Part shown: piece after piece, positions 38,811 through 48,334 of the stretch
How positions within the stretch are numbered: position 1 is the first letter of the stretch
How the letters are laid out: each line of letters starts with the position of its first letter
From: Corynebacterium striatum ATCC 6940
Lineage (GTDB): Bacteria; Actinomycetota; Actinomycetes; Mycobacteriales; Mycobacteriaceae
Assembly (NCBI RefSeq): GCF_000159135.1
Contig: NZ_GG667523.1
Span: 16,331-80,330, forward strand
Reading direction: 5' to 3'
DNA: 64,000 nt
Translations under genes and position numbers: made by a program
Notes under the pieces: generated by a model
What the model was told of the DNA's origin: nothing
Databases searched by the model: none
The model's input: only the letters and a program-made list of their open reading frames with translations

Positions 38811-41678
38811 CTAGAACGTATCGTCCAGATCATCGAGCGATGGTGGCTGCTGCGATTGACCGAAACCAAAAGGATTTGCGGTATTGCTGGTCTCATTTCC
38901 AAAGCTGTATCCAGGCTGAACCTGAGAAGCATTATTGAAAGAATCGATGTGATCAGTGTCATCGAGATCGCTCAGCGCATCCTCGAAGAACGCCGATGGC
39001 ACCGCTTCCTCCAGCCGCTCTTCCTTCGGCACCAGGTACTTGAAATCCGTGATACGGCCGAACTGGACCACAGTGAGAGAACGGGAGAGCTGGCTGGTCA
39101 GCTCCGTATTGCTGTCCACCTCAATAGTGCGCGTGTAGTCAGGGTCGATCTCGGTGTAGCCTGCCGAAGCACCCAGGGTGGTCAGGGCCTCATTGCTGAA
39201 GGCCTGCATTGCCCCCTTCTCTTGGCTCATACCCGCCAGGAACTGCTCTGTGGACTGCGTCTGACGACGATTCTCATCCAAGAAGGTCACCGAAGACAGG
39301 TAGTGCTGCAGCCTGCCAGCCATCCGCGGATTCGTAATCACGTTGTGCCAGACCTGCGGCTTCTCATCACGGGAAGCCATGAGTGGGTGATCTAGGTGGC
39401 GTGAGATGAGGTCGAGCTGGGTGTTAGAGTTTTCGCCGCGCATGCCCCACATAGCGCTGAGCTGTACCGAGCCTTGGCCTACTTGATTGCGCTCAAAGAC
39501 AGAGTTCATGTAATCGACGAGCGAACGCAGGGACTTGTGCGCCCAGTCACGTAAATAAACCTGGGAGCGAATCTCCTCAGCCATGCGGTTGGTTTCATCT
39601 TCCGAGACCTGCGCTTGGCCGATTCGCGCGTTATCCGGCAAGCCAGACTCTGGGGTACGCAGGTGATCACTCGTGGTGGAGTTAAGCCCGAACGGTGCGT
39701 AGATGGCACGTCCAAGGATTGCGGACCAGCTGAGGAACTGGCTGTAAGCGTTGAGGATGCGGTCGACGTCTGCAGCTGCTGACACGATGTTGCGCGCGGC
39801 AATCTCCTGGTTCTGGCGGTTGAGCTTTTGCCTTTGCACGTAATCGTAAATTTCGCGCTGTGCCTTGGTGAACATCAGCCACGTCAATAAAAGGAAGAGG
39901 ATGATCGAAAGGAGCACACCAAAGGTGGTCCAACGCCAATCGAGAGTGAGCATGCCATCCCAGATCTTCACATCTGGGTTGTAATTGGCCAAGCACATGT
40001 AGAACAGCACAACCAGAACAAGAGTCAGGATGCTCCACGACGCACGCAGCTTGTTCGTGAGTCGTCGATTTTCATCGTTGAAGTCGCGCACAGCAAAGCC
40101 TTTTTCTTCCTCGCGCAGCCTGCGTGCTTCCATTTCGTAGAAATCAACGCGCTGGCGAGCGACACCAAGACGCTGTGCCAAGCCAGTACCGACCTTCCAG
40201 GCGAAGCTGTTTTGGTTCTGATTGCGCCACGCAGCGAATTCCTGCTTCTTGCGGTTGACTTCCGTGTTCTGCGTGACCTGGCTGGTCCAGTCCAGATCTG
40301 CTGCGAACTTCTCAGCCGCAATCGGGTCGAATGGGGCCACCTTAGCCTCGGACTCGTTGTTGTAGCCCACGGTGCGGTGCATCAGCGGATGGAAACCAAG
40401 GAAGGAGTTGCTCATGTCTGGCACGGACTGCTGCCCATACTGCACGATCAGGACTTCCTGTTGGCTGCCCTTCTGCGGTGTGAAGTTGGCGTCTTCTTTC
40501 CACTGACCATCAACCAAACCAAGGGCGAAGTCGTGGTAGGCCTCCCACATACCAGACAGCTGCGGCGCCTGGCCGATGTCGAATTGCACCTTCTGCGCCT
40601 CAGCCAGGGTGCGCTGGTTCTTCTGCTGCATCTGCTGAATAGACACAGCATTGCCCTTACCAGAGTGGCCATCCAGAACGACTTCCATGTTGGAATTCTG
40701 GCCATAGAGTAGGTTCTGAAGGAAGCCCGCGGTGGCACTGTTGACCGTGCCACGGTGGCTGTTGACCCAATCCTGCGGCTTGCCGATGACCATGGCCCAG
40801 TACAGGCGCAGGTTATCGCGCAGGGCAGCCCATGCGCTGACCTTCTGCGTCTTAGGCGACTCCAACGGGATTTCAGGGGACAGCAGCGAACTCCCGTGCA
40901 TCGCGAAAAGCGTGTCGGAGTAGTACTGAGTCAGCCTCGCTGGATCAGTGACGCGCTCGGCATGGCTGTTGTTGCGCAGCTGCGGGCGCGGTAAGGGGCG
41001 GTTCGGATTGAACACGCGATCCTTGACCGCGTTCTCAACCGCGCTGGCGTCGATAGTGCGGTGAAATGCACGCACCAAACGGAAGTTCTCGCGGTTGCCC
41101 GTCTCCATGAGGCGGCCGGTGTCTGGATCAAACACCGCAGCCTGCGGCATTCCGCGCCAGAGGCCGAAGATAGATGCCACAGCAGGCGCAGCAAACTGGG
41201 CCAGTTCAAAGCCATCCTCAGTACGCGGAATCGGGCGAATACGCGTCGACGAAGGAGTGCCGCCCTCTTCCGGGGAGAGCACCAGGTTCTCCCACACCTG
41301 CAAGGGCTCGATGTGAACGTTGCGCAATGGCAACGCCGAAAGCAGGAGGCGCACTCGCTGGTTGGATGCCTGCACGATGCGGGAATCTACCGCGGCAGCC
41401 CACTGCGACAACGCCTCTGGTTGCAGGGGTTGCGCCTCATCCATCGAATCGAGAACCACCAGAAGGATGTCTCCTTCGTGGCGATGCAGGGCGTCGTCAA
41501 GCGTGGAAATGCGTGGCGTGCCCTCCGTGTCGAAAGAGCGCACTACTGGAGCTGACGTGGGGTGGGTGTAGTCCACCCACATGAAGTTATCCAGCAAGCC
41601 CACTGCACGCAGGTCGAAAAGGCGGGAACGAATCTCATCGGCCGTGGCGCCGTGTCCAAAGAACAGTACGTTAGTCAT
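38811..41678 (-). CDS. 955-aa membrane partner of the tubulin-like protein
   Basis: The N-terminal about 200 residues form an alpha/beta domain (MTNVLFFGHGATADEIRSRL, GDILLVVLDSMDEAQ). A helical region with a coiled coil follows (about 495-540), then two adjacent membrane helices (about 547-568 and 585-607) and a cytoplasmic helical C-terminal half. The extreme C-terminus is GNETSNTANPFGFGQSQQ then SLDDLDDTF. The tubulin-like protein encoded next to it ends LTDLDDTF, so the two share a terminal peptide. The start overlaps the tubulin-like gene stop by 1 nt. It may anchor the filament protein to the membrane. Confidence 0.7.
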   Translation of the reverse strand: MTNVLFFGHGATADEIRSRLFDLRAVGLLDNFMWVDYTHPTSAPVVRSFDTEGTPRISTLDDALHRHEGDILLVVLDSMDEAQPLQPEALSQWAAAVDSRIVQASNQRVRLLLSALPLRNVHIEPLQVWENLVLSPEEGGTPSSTRIRPIPRTEDGFELAQFAAPAVASIFGLWRGMPQAAVFDPDTGRLMETGNRENFRLVRAFHRTIDASAVENAVKDRVFNPNRPLPRPQLRNNSHAERVTDPARLTQYYSDTLFAMHGSSLLSPEIPLESPKTQKVSAWAALRDNLRLYWAMVIGKPQDWVNSHRGTVNSATAGFLQNLLYGQNSNMEVVLDGHSGKGNAVSIQQMQQKNQRTLAEAQKVQFDIGQAPQLSGMWEAYHDFALGLVDGQWKEDANFTPQKGSQQEVLIVQYGQQSVPDMSNSFLGFHPLMHRTVGYNNESEAKVAPFDPIAAEKFAADLDWTSQVTQNTEVNRKKQEFAAWRNQNQNSFAWKVGTGLAQRLGVARQRVDFYEMEARRLREEEKGFAVRDFNDENRRLTNKLRASWSILTLVLVVLFYMCLANYNPDVKIWDGMLTLDWRWTTFGVLLSIILFLLLTWLMFTKAQREIYDYVQRQKLNRQNQEIAARNIVSAAADVDRILNAYSQFLSWSAILGRAIYAPFGLNSTTSDHLRTPESGLPDNARIGQAQVSEDETNRMAEEIRSQVYLRDWAHKSLRSLVDYMNSVFERNQVGQGSVQLSAMWGMRGENSNTQLDLISRHLDHPLMASRDEKPQVWHNVITNPRMAGRLQHYLSSVTFLDENRRQTQSTEQFLAGMSQEKGAMQAFSNEALTTLGASAGYTEIDPDYTRTIEVDSNTELTSQLSRSLTVVQFGRITDFKYLVPKEERLEEAVPSAFFEDALSDLDDTDHIDSFNNASQVQPGYSFGNETSNTANPFGFGQSQQPPSLDDLDDTF

Positions 41679-44600
41679 TAGAAGGTGTCATCCAAGTCGG
41701 TGAGGTTGAATTCAGGCTCAAAGCGCGGGGTCTGGCTGGAAGAATCCCGGCTCGCGGGAGCCTCAAAAGTATCGGGCGTTTCAGCGACAGTCTTTGCCTG
41801 GCCCAGCAAATCGCGGATACGCTGCGCCATGACGACGACGTCCGGTGCAAGGTCGCGGTAGTACGGCGTAGCGGAGGCGACATCGCGGCGGCGAATGTTT
41901 GCAAATGGTTTGTCATCCATGCCTTGGCCCGGCAGAGAATTCATTCCACCCGGAATGAAGAGATCGGCGCCGCGGACGAACTTATCGAGCTTCGCAACGA
42001 AGGATTCATAACGATCCTGGATGCCGAGGCCGACGGCGTCGCGGGGGCCCGGCACCTTGCCATCGCGCAGGAACTTAGCCAGACGGTGGACCAGTGGGTG
42101 CGTCGAAGCACCGGAGTGCGCAAAGTCCTGGCCGTCGTCGTAAAGCCCGCGCAGCAACTGGTACGGGTACAAGGAAGAGGCAAAGCCGTATGCGCCATTC
42201 TTTTGTACCTTCGCGTAGGCGATGAAGATGGACTCAAGCACAGAAGACATCCAGTCGGCCTTCTTGACCATACGGCGCGGGGAAATCAGCATCGGGTTCG
42301 GGAAAGGAACCCAAGCATTGACGCCACCTGGGGTGTCATCGAAGATGTGCGCCGCGGCCTTGTCGGTGTCCTGATCGGAGATGTGGATGAGGCCGGTGAT
42401 GCGGCCGATGATCCATCCTGCCACCATGGCCTGGCGCTCCGTCTCGGTGATCGGTAGAGCGGCAGCTAGCGGGCGTGTGCGGCGCTCCGACCAATAAGAG
42501 CCATCGAAGTTTTCTTGCTTGTCGATGTCCTCGGCGATGTAGCCGAACATGGAAGAAAATACGATCGGCGAGTAGTTCGGGTAGGAACCAAAGATTTCGA
42601 TGTGCTGGACCTGCTCAGACATGTTGAGCGAGTTGCGCAGCGCTACCTGGGATGGCTCATCGATGGAAGACGTGCTCAGGATGCTGCTCAGGCGTGGGAC
42701 AATGCCAGTCTCTTCGTTCCCCAGCGCTTCGAACGGAATGTCCGAGAAAGAGTAGGTGTACTGGACGTCCTTGCCGTGGATGCGCTGGACCATGTCGCTG
42801 GACACGGCAGCCAACGGGCGGGCGTAGCTCAGCGCCATCTGGAAGGCACTAACGAAGCGATCGATGCGCTGGCTATGCTCAACCTCGTTGATATCTGGGG
42901 TAAGCGTCAGGTAGCTGCGCAGATCCACTGAGTTGAACTTGTGGAACTCGTAGTCGCGGCGGTTGATCCAATCGCGAGCACGTCCCAGCAGGTCCGCCGG
43001 ACGGATACGTGCACGGTACTGGGCACGCTGGGACTCGCGACGCTCCCCGGTCTGCGGATGCTGCGACAGGTGCTTGGATACCCAACCTGCACGGTTGCTG
43101 TATTCATCGTTGGTGCGCTTCTGCGGCGCCAGCGTATCCCGCGGTGCCTTGTTGGCATCCAGCGAATCCCACTCGCCGCGAATGACCGCACGCACCGCGA
43201 ATGGGTAAGCCTGATCGTAATGTTGCACATCGGCAGTGGACTGCTGGCCCTGAATGGTGCGCAACATCTGGGTTTGGTAGTCGGTGATAAACGCGTTGAC
43301 GTCGGTCAACATGATTTCGTTTTCCGCGCCCTTGAAGCGGGACTCAACGACCTCGTCTACTTCCTCCGGCCAGGCGTTGACCTCGTTGGTGCGAACGTCT
43401 GCCAGCTTGTTGGTCTCCGGGCGTGACTGTGCTGCCTTCTCGAGCACCTTATGGGCGTCGCCAAGCTCACGCTGCAGATGGAAGAGGTTCTCGTCGACGT
43501 AATCCTGCAGAACGTCCTGCAGAATATGCGCCGTAGCCAACAGGAAGTAGTGATAGAACTGCTGGTGATAAAGGCCCAGTAGAGCGTTGACAGTCGGCGT
43601 TGGATCCGTCATCTGACCCTTGCCGGTCAGCGGGCTAAGGATCGGCTCCGCGCCTTGCGGAAGCGCAAGCACGGCGAAGTTCTGGAAGGAATTAGAGAAC
43701 TCATTAAGCTGCGGCTGCAGGCGGTCGCCGCTGGCCAAGACGTCCTTGACGCGATCGAGCATCTCGCGAACATAAGGCAGGCCCACTGCCGCCAACTCGC
43801 CCTCGACCGTGCTCAAGACCTTGTCTGAGAAGAAGTTAGCGAAGCGATAGGTGGTGTCATACGCCGCCTGTTGGAGCATTCCCGCGATGTACTGCTGGTT
43901 CTGTGGATCGCTCAGGTTCTGGATGAGCTCGCCACGCCACTCGTCTACCTTGCGGCCCTCGCCGATAGGAATGAAGTTACGCAGGTTGCGCACTGCGTTT
44001 TCCGCGGCGGGCTGGGCCATCATATTGAAATTGGCCATCAGCCAGTTCCAGGTAGTGTTGATATCAATCGGAGCGCCCGTTGCCCAGTTAGGGTCCAGAG
44101 TCATCTCCTGGAAGCGAGCAGGTAGACGCTCATCGAGGCGCTTAGCAATTTGTATCTCGCCAGCTTCCGGATTGGCCTTGTCAAGGTGGCCGTTGAGCAA
44201 ACGGTCGAAAGAACTACGGGCCAGGCGCTGTGCGGAATACTCAGCGAAGCGGTCACGGCCCATGGAAATCTGTGCGTAACCCAGAGAGCCCCAAGGCAAG
44301 CGTGCCCACGGCGTACCGCCCTGGGACTGATCACGGTCCCAACCGAAGAAGCGGCGGCCGCCGTCACCGGATGGGGTGTTGGTCAGTGCGTAGGAAACCA
44401 GGTTGTCAGAGGCACGGGTCGAGGCCATCAAGCCCGCAAGCGCGCGGCCAAGGCCACGGTAGACGGACATCGCGGAGCCATCGCCGAAGCGGGAGCCGGT
44501 TGTGCCCATCTTGGAACCGATTGGGAAAATACGGCCGAATGTCGGACCGTCCGGCGGGGTGCCCATGTCGAAGGCCTCGAAGATGGCGCGGTCATGCGCG

Positions 44601-45352
44601 GTGGAGTTGCCCATCTGGGAAGCCACAACCTCGCCGAACATGGCCAGGGAATTCGGCCACGCACCGGCCATGTCCTCTGCCTTGTTGTCGGAGAAGATCT
44701 CCGGGGTGTACATGAAGACCAGCGTGCTGGTGGGATCGAGATTCTTGATGGTGGTCAGAACGCGGCAGACATCCAGGAACATCGAAGCGCCTGCGCCGCC
44801 TGCCATGGAGGAAACAACCAGCACAACCGGCGCGGAGGAACCAGTATCGGTGCGCTTCTTCGACTGCTTGTAATTGAGCTCGTTGAGCTCCTGGATAGCT
44901 TCCTGGGTAAACATCTCAGACACCGCCGCGTTCAATGCGTTGCGGATGTCCCTCAGGTGGCGCAGGGTCAGGATGCGGCCGATGGCGCGGTACTGGCCGG
45001 CGCCGTCGGCAAGCTTCGTGTCATTCGATTGCGGCGTACGCGAAGCCCACGTGGCGATCTCGCCCAGCTTGCCGGAGCGGCCCAGCGTTTCAGAGATACC
45101 CGCGTCGAACTGGTTGTAACGCTGTCGTGAACCGATGCCGACGTACTGGCCACCGCTCTGGGTAACGTTCGGCAGCTTCTGCGGGCCAGCCTCCTCTTCG
45201 AGGGGCACATCGATGTTCACAAACTGCCACGCCTTGGGCAGCTCGGTAATGTCTGGATCGATGGTGCGCAGCTCCGCCTTGAGCTGGTCCATGATAAAAG
45301 CCAAGGTCTTGGCGCCGGAGCCACCGCAGCCAACTACGAGGAACTTCTTCAT
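41678..45352 (-). CDS. tubulin/FtsZ-superfamily protein (Tubulin_2-like, 1224 aa)
   Basis: The N-terminal GTPase domain has the superfamily signatures: GCGGSGAKT (8-16), the T2-like FVNIDVP (44-50), GAGQYRAIGR (117-126) and the tubulin signature SSMAGGAGAS (181-190, equivalent of GGTGTG). About 800 further residues of mostly helical sequence follow, ending EFNLTDLDDTF, which resembles the acidic-hydrophobic C-terminal peptide of FtsZ. Three times the size of FtsZ. Distant tubulin-superfamily proteins linked to vWA genes have been proposed to act in membrane remodeling. Probably a GTP-dependent polymer or scaffold, the core of this operon. Confidence 0.8.
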   Translation of the reverse strand: MKKFLVVGCGGSGAKTLAFIMDQLKAELRTIDPDITELPKAWQFVNIDVPLEEEAGPQKLPNVTQSGGQYVGIGSRQRYNQFDAGISETLGRSGKLGEIATWASRTPQSNDTKLADGAGQYRAIGRILTLRHLRDIRNALNAAVSEMFTQEAIQELNELNYKQSKKRTDTGSSAPVVLVVSSMAGGAGASMFLDVCRVLTTIKNLDPTSTLVFMYTPEIFSDNKAEDMAGAWPNSLAMFGEVVASQMGNSTAHDRAIFEAFDMGTPPDGPTFGRIFPIGSKMGTTGSRFGDGSAMSVYRGLGRALAGLMASTRASDNLVSYALTNTPSGDGGRRFFGWDRDQSQGGTPWARLPWGSLGYAQISMGRDRFAEYSAQRLARSSFDRLLNGHLDKANPEAGEIQIAKRLDERLPARFQEMTLDPNWATGAPIDINTTWNWLMANFNMMAQPAAENAVRNLRNFIPIGEGRKVDEWRGELIQNLSDPQNQQYIAGMLQQAAYDTTYRFANFFSDKVLSTVEGELAAVGLPYVREMLDRVKDVLASGDRLQPQLNEFSNSFQNFAVLALPQGAEPILSPLTGKGQMTDPTPTVNALLGLYHQQFYHYFLLATAHILQDVLQDYVDENLFHLQRELGDAHKVLEKAAQSRPETNKLADVRTNEVNAWPEEVDEVVESRFKGAENEIMLTDVNAFITDYQTQMLRTIQGQQSTADVQHYDQAYPFAVRAVIRGEWDSLDANKAPRDTLAPQKRTNDEYSNRAGWVSKHLSQHPQTGERRESQRAQYRARIRPADLLGRARDWINRRDYEFHKFNSVDLRSYLTLTPDINEVEHSQRIDRFVSAFQMALSYARPLAAVSSDMVQRIHGKDVQYTYSFSDIPFEALGNEETGIVPRLSSILSTSSIDEPSQVALRNSLNMSEQVQHIEIFGSYPNYSPIVFSSMFGYIAEDIDKQENFDGSYWSERRTRPLAAALPITETERQAMVAGWIIGRITGLIHISDQDTDKAAAHIFDDTPGGVNAWVPFPNPMLISPRRMVKKADWMSSVLESIFIAYAKVQKNGAYGFASSLYPYQLLRGLYDDGQDFAHSGASTHPLVHRLAKFLRDGKVPGPRDAVGLGIQDRYESFVAKLDKFVRGADLFIPGGMNSLPGQGMDDKPFANIRRRDVASATPYYRDLAPDVVVMAQRIRDLLGQAKTVAETPDTFEAPASRDSSSQTPRFEPEFNLTDLDDTF

Positions 45353-45424
45353 CTGCTCTTAAAACCTTTCGGGATGTCTCTTTAAGTGTTCAACTTGTGC
45401 GTTCTGCTTGCGTTCTGGTTCGGA

Positions 45425-48334
45425 CTAGTTGTTTCCGAAGGAAGGCCCCTGCGGCCATCCACCATTATTGCCGCTTGGTCCGTTGCCCGGCTGGCCAAAG
45501 CCTCCCTGGTTACCCGGTTGGCCAAAGCCTCCCGGCTGGCCGCCTTGGTTACCCGGTTGGCCAAAGCCTCCCTGCGGACCTGGTTGACCGAAGCCACTTT
45601 GGCCACCTGGATGGCCGAAGCCGCCCTGTTGGCCTGGCTGACCAAAGCCGCCCTGCTGGCCGAAGCCGCCTGGCTGGCCCGGCTGACCAAAGCCACCCTG
45701 CTGCCCCGGGAACTGCTGCACTGGAGCGTTAGCACCCGGCGCGTTCTGCCGTGCCTGTACACCTTGTGCGCCTTGCTCTCCCTTCGGGCCCTTTGGCGCC
45801 TTCGGCTCCTTCGGCGCTGGGAACTGCACCTGCTCGAAGAGCACCGGTGCGGAGCGGTTAATCTCCTCGGAAAGCTCGTCGTACTTTTCGGCATGTGCCA
45901 TCGTGTCGATGGTCAAGACGATCTCGCCGCGGTCCTTGTCATTCGCGTTGCCCACGAAGAACCAGTTGTTCTGAACTGCCAGCGGCAAGATGGCGCGGCC
46001 ACCGGACTGCTTGCCCTTGCCGGAGATGGAGCCGTCCTTTTCAATTTCCACGTGTGCCGCGGTAAATGGGCTAAGGCCCATCTTTACCTTTGCCTCGTAC
46101 AGGCCCAGGTTTGCCCGGCGCGGCGCGGCGTCGACAGGCACTGCGCCCTGGAACTCGTCCTTGGAAACCACAAACGGCTTGCCGGTATCCGTGCGGATGA
46201 GGCTCGTGCCGTCCTTCTTGACCGGAATCGTCTTCGCGAACATGCGCGGGGATTCAGGGATGCGGCCCGAGAACCACTTCATGAAGTAAAGAACTGCCAG
46301 CGGAATCAGAAGGCCCAAAAGGACCGCCAGCACGAATGCCAGGCCGAAAGCGCTCTTGCTCAAAGGCGTGGTCATCGAACCCTTGAGCTGCAAAGGCAGC
46401 TGCGCTTCCTGATTATCTTCCGCAGACTGCAAGCTCAGCGTTGGCTTGAGCGCCAATGCGCCGTCTTCCATATTTTCGGCAGAAAGGGTCACAGGCAGCG
46501 TCGCCTCTTCGCCCTTGGCCAGCTCAAGCGCGTTATCCGCGGAATCGTGCTGCGAGGTTACCTTCAGCGCATCCACGCCCTTCGGCAGCGTGGCCTCATC
46601 AGCGCCGAAGCTCTGCTCCGCCAGCCACACCTTACCCGGACCAGCTACCGGAACATCGATCGTGACTTCCTTTTCCGTCATCGACACCACCTGTGCCGAG
46701 CCGACGGAAGGCATGTTGACCGGGGTAATCGTCAGCGGGGTTTCACTCTTGATGGGGTTGAGCTTGGAGCCCGGCTGATTATCGACGCCCTGCGTGGTGA
46801 TGTCCACGCTGGTCACCAGCTTGCCCGCGGCAACGTTTTCGACCTTATCCAACGGGATATCCACTGCGTTGCCGTCCACGATCGGGGCGTTTTCGAGCAG
46901 CGTCACTGACTCGCCCTCTTCGGGGACGAACTCCGCGCGCAGCATGCCTTGGCCTTCGAGCTTGCGCGGCTGACCGCCGCCGTCGACAAGCTGTGCCTTA
47001 ATGACTTGGTCGGAGTTGATGCCGCCGCTTAGCTTCTCACCGTTTTCGCGCTGCAGGTTGAGGTTCAGCCCCGGAATCATCACCATAGATGCCTGGTACT
47101 CGCCCTCGGCGCCGCCCTCCAGCTTGTAGCCAAAGGTCCACTTGCCGGCCCAGCCTTCGCCACCCTTCTTCATCGCGACGTCGACCATGCCCGGCAGGCG
47201 GTCATTGGTGGTGATCTCCACGTCGGCGCCGGCGACCTTCTTGGTATCCGGCTTCAGCTCTACCGTTTGCCCATCAGGGCCGGTGAGAGTCGGGATGATC
47301 TTGCCTTCTTCCACGCTGGTCTTCGGAACCGCGGACAAGCGGACCGGGTCGACCGAGTTATCCAGGAAGAAATCGAATTGCTCGGTGAAAGTACCTTCCT
47401 TTTTCAAGCCACCGGAGGTAGGAATGAGATTACGGAAGGCCGCGAACAATGCGGCGGGATCCTCACCGCCGTTGAAGAAAGCACCGTTCGGTTCGCCCTG
47501 GCCACAGCCCTCGCCTTCAGCCAGATCGGTGAGAAGCTCCGTCTGTTCCTTCGCATCGCGCTCCGGTACGAGGCCGACGTTGAAGAGGCGGATATTGGAC
47601 TGGCGGAAGGCGGAAACCGTGGAATCCGGGGTGCACAAAATGTTGCGGGCTGCTGCGTTGTCCTTGCCGGTCTCAACGCCTACGTAGGCGCCGTCGGTGA
47701 AGAAGACGATCGCGCGGCAATCGCTGCCATCATGATCGCCAAATTCCTTGAGCGCGCCCGAGTAGGCCAGGCCATAGTCGGTCTCTAGGTCAGAGGTGCG
47801 CTCCTTGTTACGGAAAGCGTCAATCTCCTTGTCCAAGGCACCGGCGTTTCCGGAAACATTGGTCCAGCCACCATACTCGCCGGCCTCGGAGTAATAGCCG
47901 GAGCCGAATCCGGCAAGCTTGACATTGATATCCGCGCCGGCGTCCTTGCCCAGGTTGGCCAGCTGATTGACGATGTCCTTGGTGGCATCAACACGGAAGT
48001 GGGAGCCATCGGTGGCGGGTTCGCCTTGGTAACCGATGAGGGACTGCGACTGGTCGAGCACGAACAACAGGTCCGCGGATTTCTTATCCGCGATACACGA
48101 GCTGAAGTCCGCGAGGTTCTTCTGCGAGGCTTCGGAGAGGCTGCTTTCGGAGGCCTGCGGAGCTTGTTCTGGTGGGGCTTGTTCTTGTGGTGCTTGTTCT
48201 GCTGGCGGGGCCGCTTCGGGCGCTGGTGCTTGCTCAGGCGCTGGTGCTTCTTGCGCGGAAGCTCCCAAGGAACCTGCGAAACCGCACAACAATGCGGTGC
48301 TGCTGAGAGCGAGGAGACGATTGAGTTTTCGCAT
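45425..48334 (-). CDS. surface vWA-domain protein with signal peptide, membrane anchor and GFGQPG repeats
   Basis: 969 residues. Signal peptide (1-27, cleavage near ASA-QE), Pro/Ala/Gln/Glu-rich linker (28-62), a vWA domain with MIDAS LDQSQS (Asp94, Ser96, Ser98), about 350 residues of beta domains, one membrane helix (about 655-680), then a cytoplasmic domain of about 200 residues and a C-terminal run of GFGQPG-type repeats (about 880-969). It therefore joins an external ligand- or wall-sensing domain to an internal FG-rich tail. The start overlaps the upstream gene stop by 1 nt; 72 nt separate it from the tubulin-like gene. Confidence 0.8.
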   Translation of the reverse strand: MRKLNRLLALSSTALLCGFAGSLGASAQEAPAPEQAPAPEAAPPAEQAPQEQAPPEQAPQASESSLSEASQKNLADFSSCIADKKSADLLFVLDQSQSLIGYQGEPATDGSHFRVDATKDIVNQLANLGKDAGADINVKLAGFGSGYYSEAGEYGGWTNVSGNAGALDKEIDAFRNKERTSDLETDYGLAYSGALKEFGDHDGSDCRAIVFFTDGAYVGVETGKDNAAARNILCTPDSTVSAFRQSNIRLFNVGLVPERDAKEQTELLTDLAEGEGCGQGEPNGAFFNGGEDPAALFAAFRNLIPTSGGLKKEGTFTEQFDFFLDNSVDPVRLSAVPKTSVEEGKIIPTLTGPDGQTVELKPDTKKVAGADVEITTNDRLPGMVDVAMKKGGEGWAGKWTFGYKLEGGAEGEYQASMVMIPGLNLNLQRENGEKLSGGINSDQVIKAQLVDGGGQPRKLEGQGMLRAEFVPEEGESVTLLENAPIVDGNAVDIPLDKVENVAAGKLVTSVDITTQGVDNQPGSKLNPIKSETPLTITPVNMPSVGSAQVVSMTEKEVTIDVPVAGPGKVWLAEQSFGADEATLPKGVDALKVTSQHDSADNALELAKGEEATLPVTLSAENMEDGALALKPTLSLQSAEDNQEAQLPLQLKGSMTTPLSKSAFGLAFVLAVLLGLLIPLAVLYFMKWFSGRIPESPRMFAKTIPVKKDGTSLIRTDTGKPFVVSKDEFQGAVPVDAAPRRANLGLYEAKVKMGLSPFTAAHVEIEKDGSISGKGKQSGGRAILPLAVQNNWFFVGNANDKDRGEIVLTIDTMAHAEKYDELSEEINRSAPVLFEQVQFPAPKEPKAPKGPKGEQGAQGVQARQNAPGANAPVQQFPGQQGGFGQPGQPGGFGQQGGFGQPGQQGGFGHPGGQSGFGQPGPQGGFGQPGNQGGQPGGFGQPGNQGGFGQPGNGPSGNNGGWPQGPSFGNN

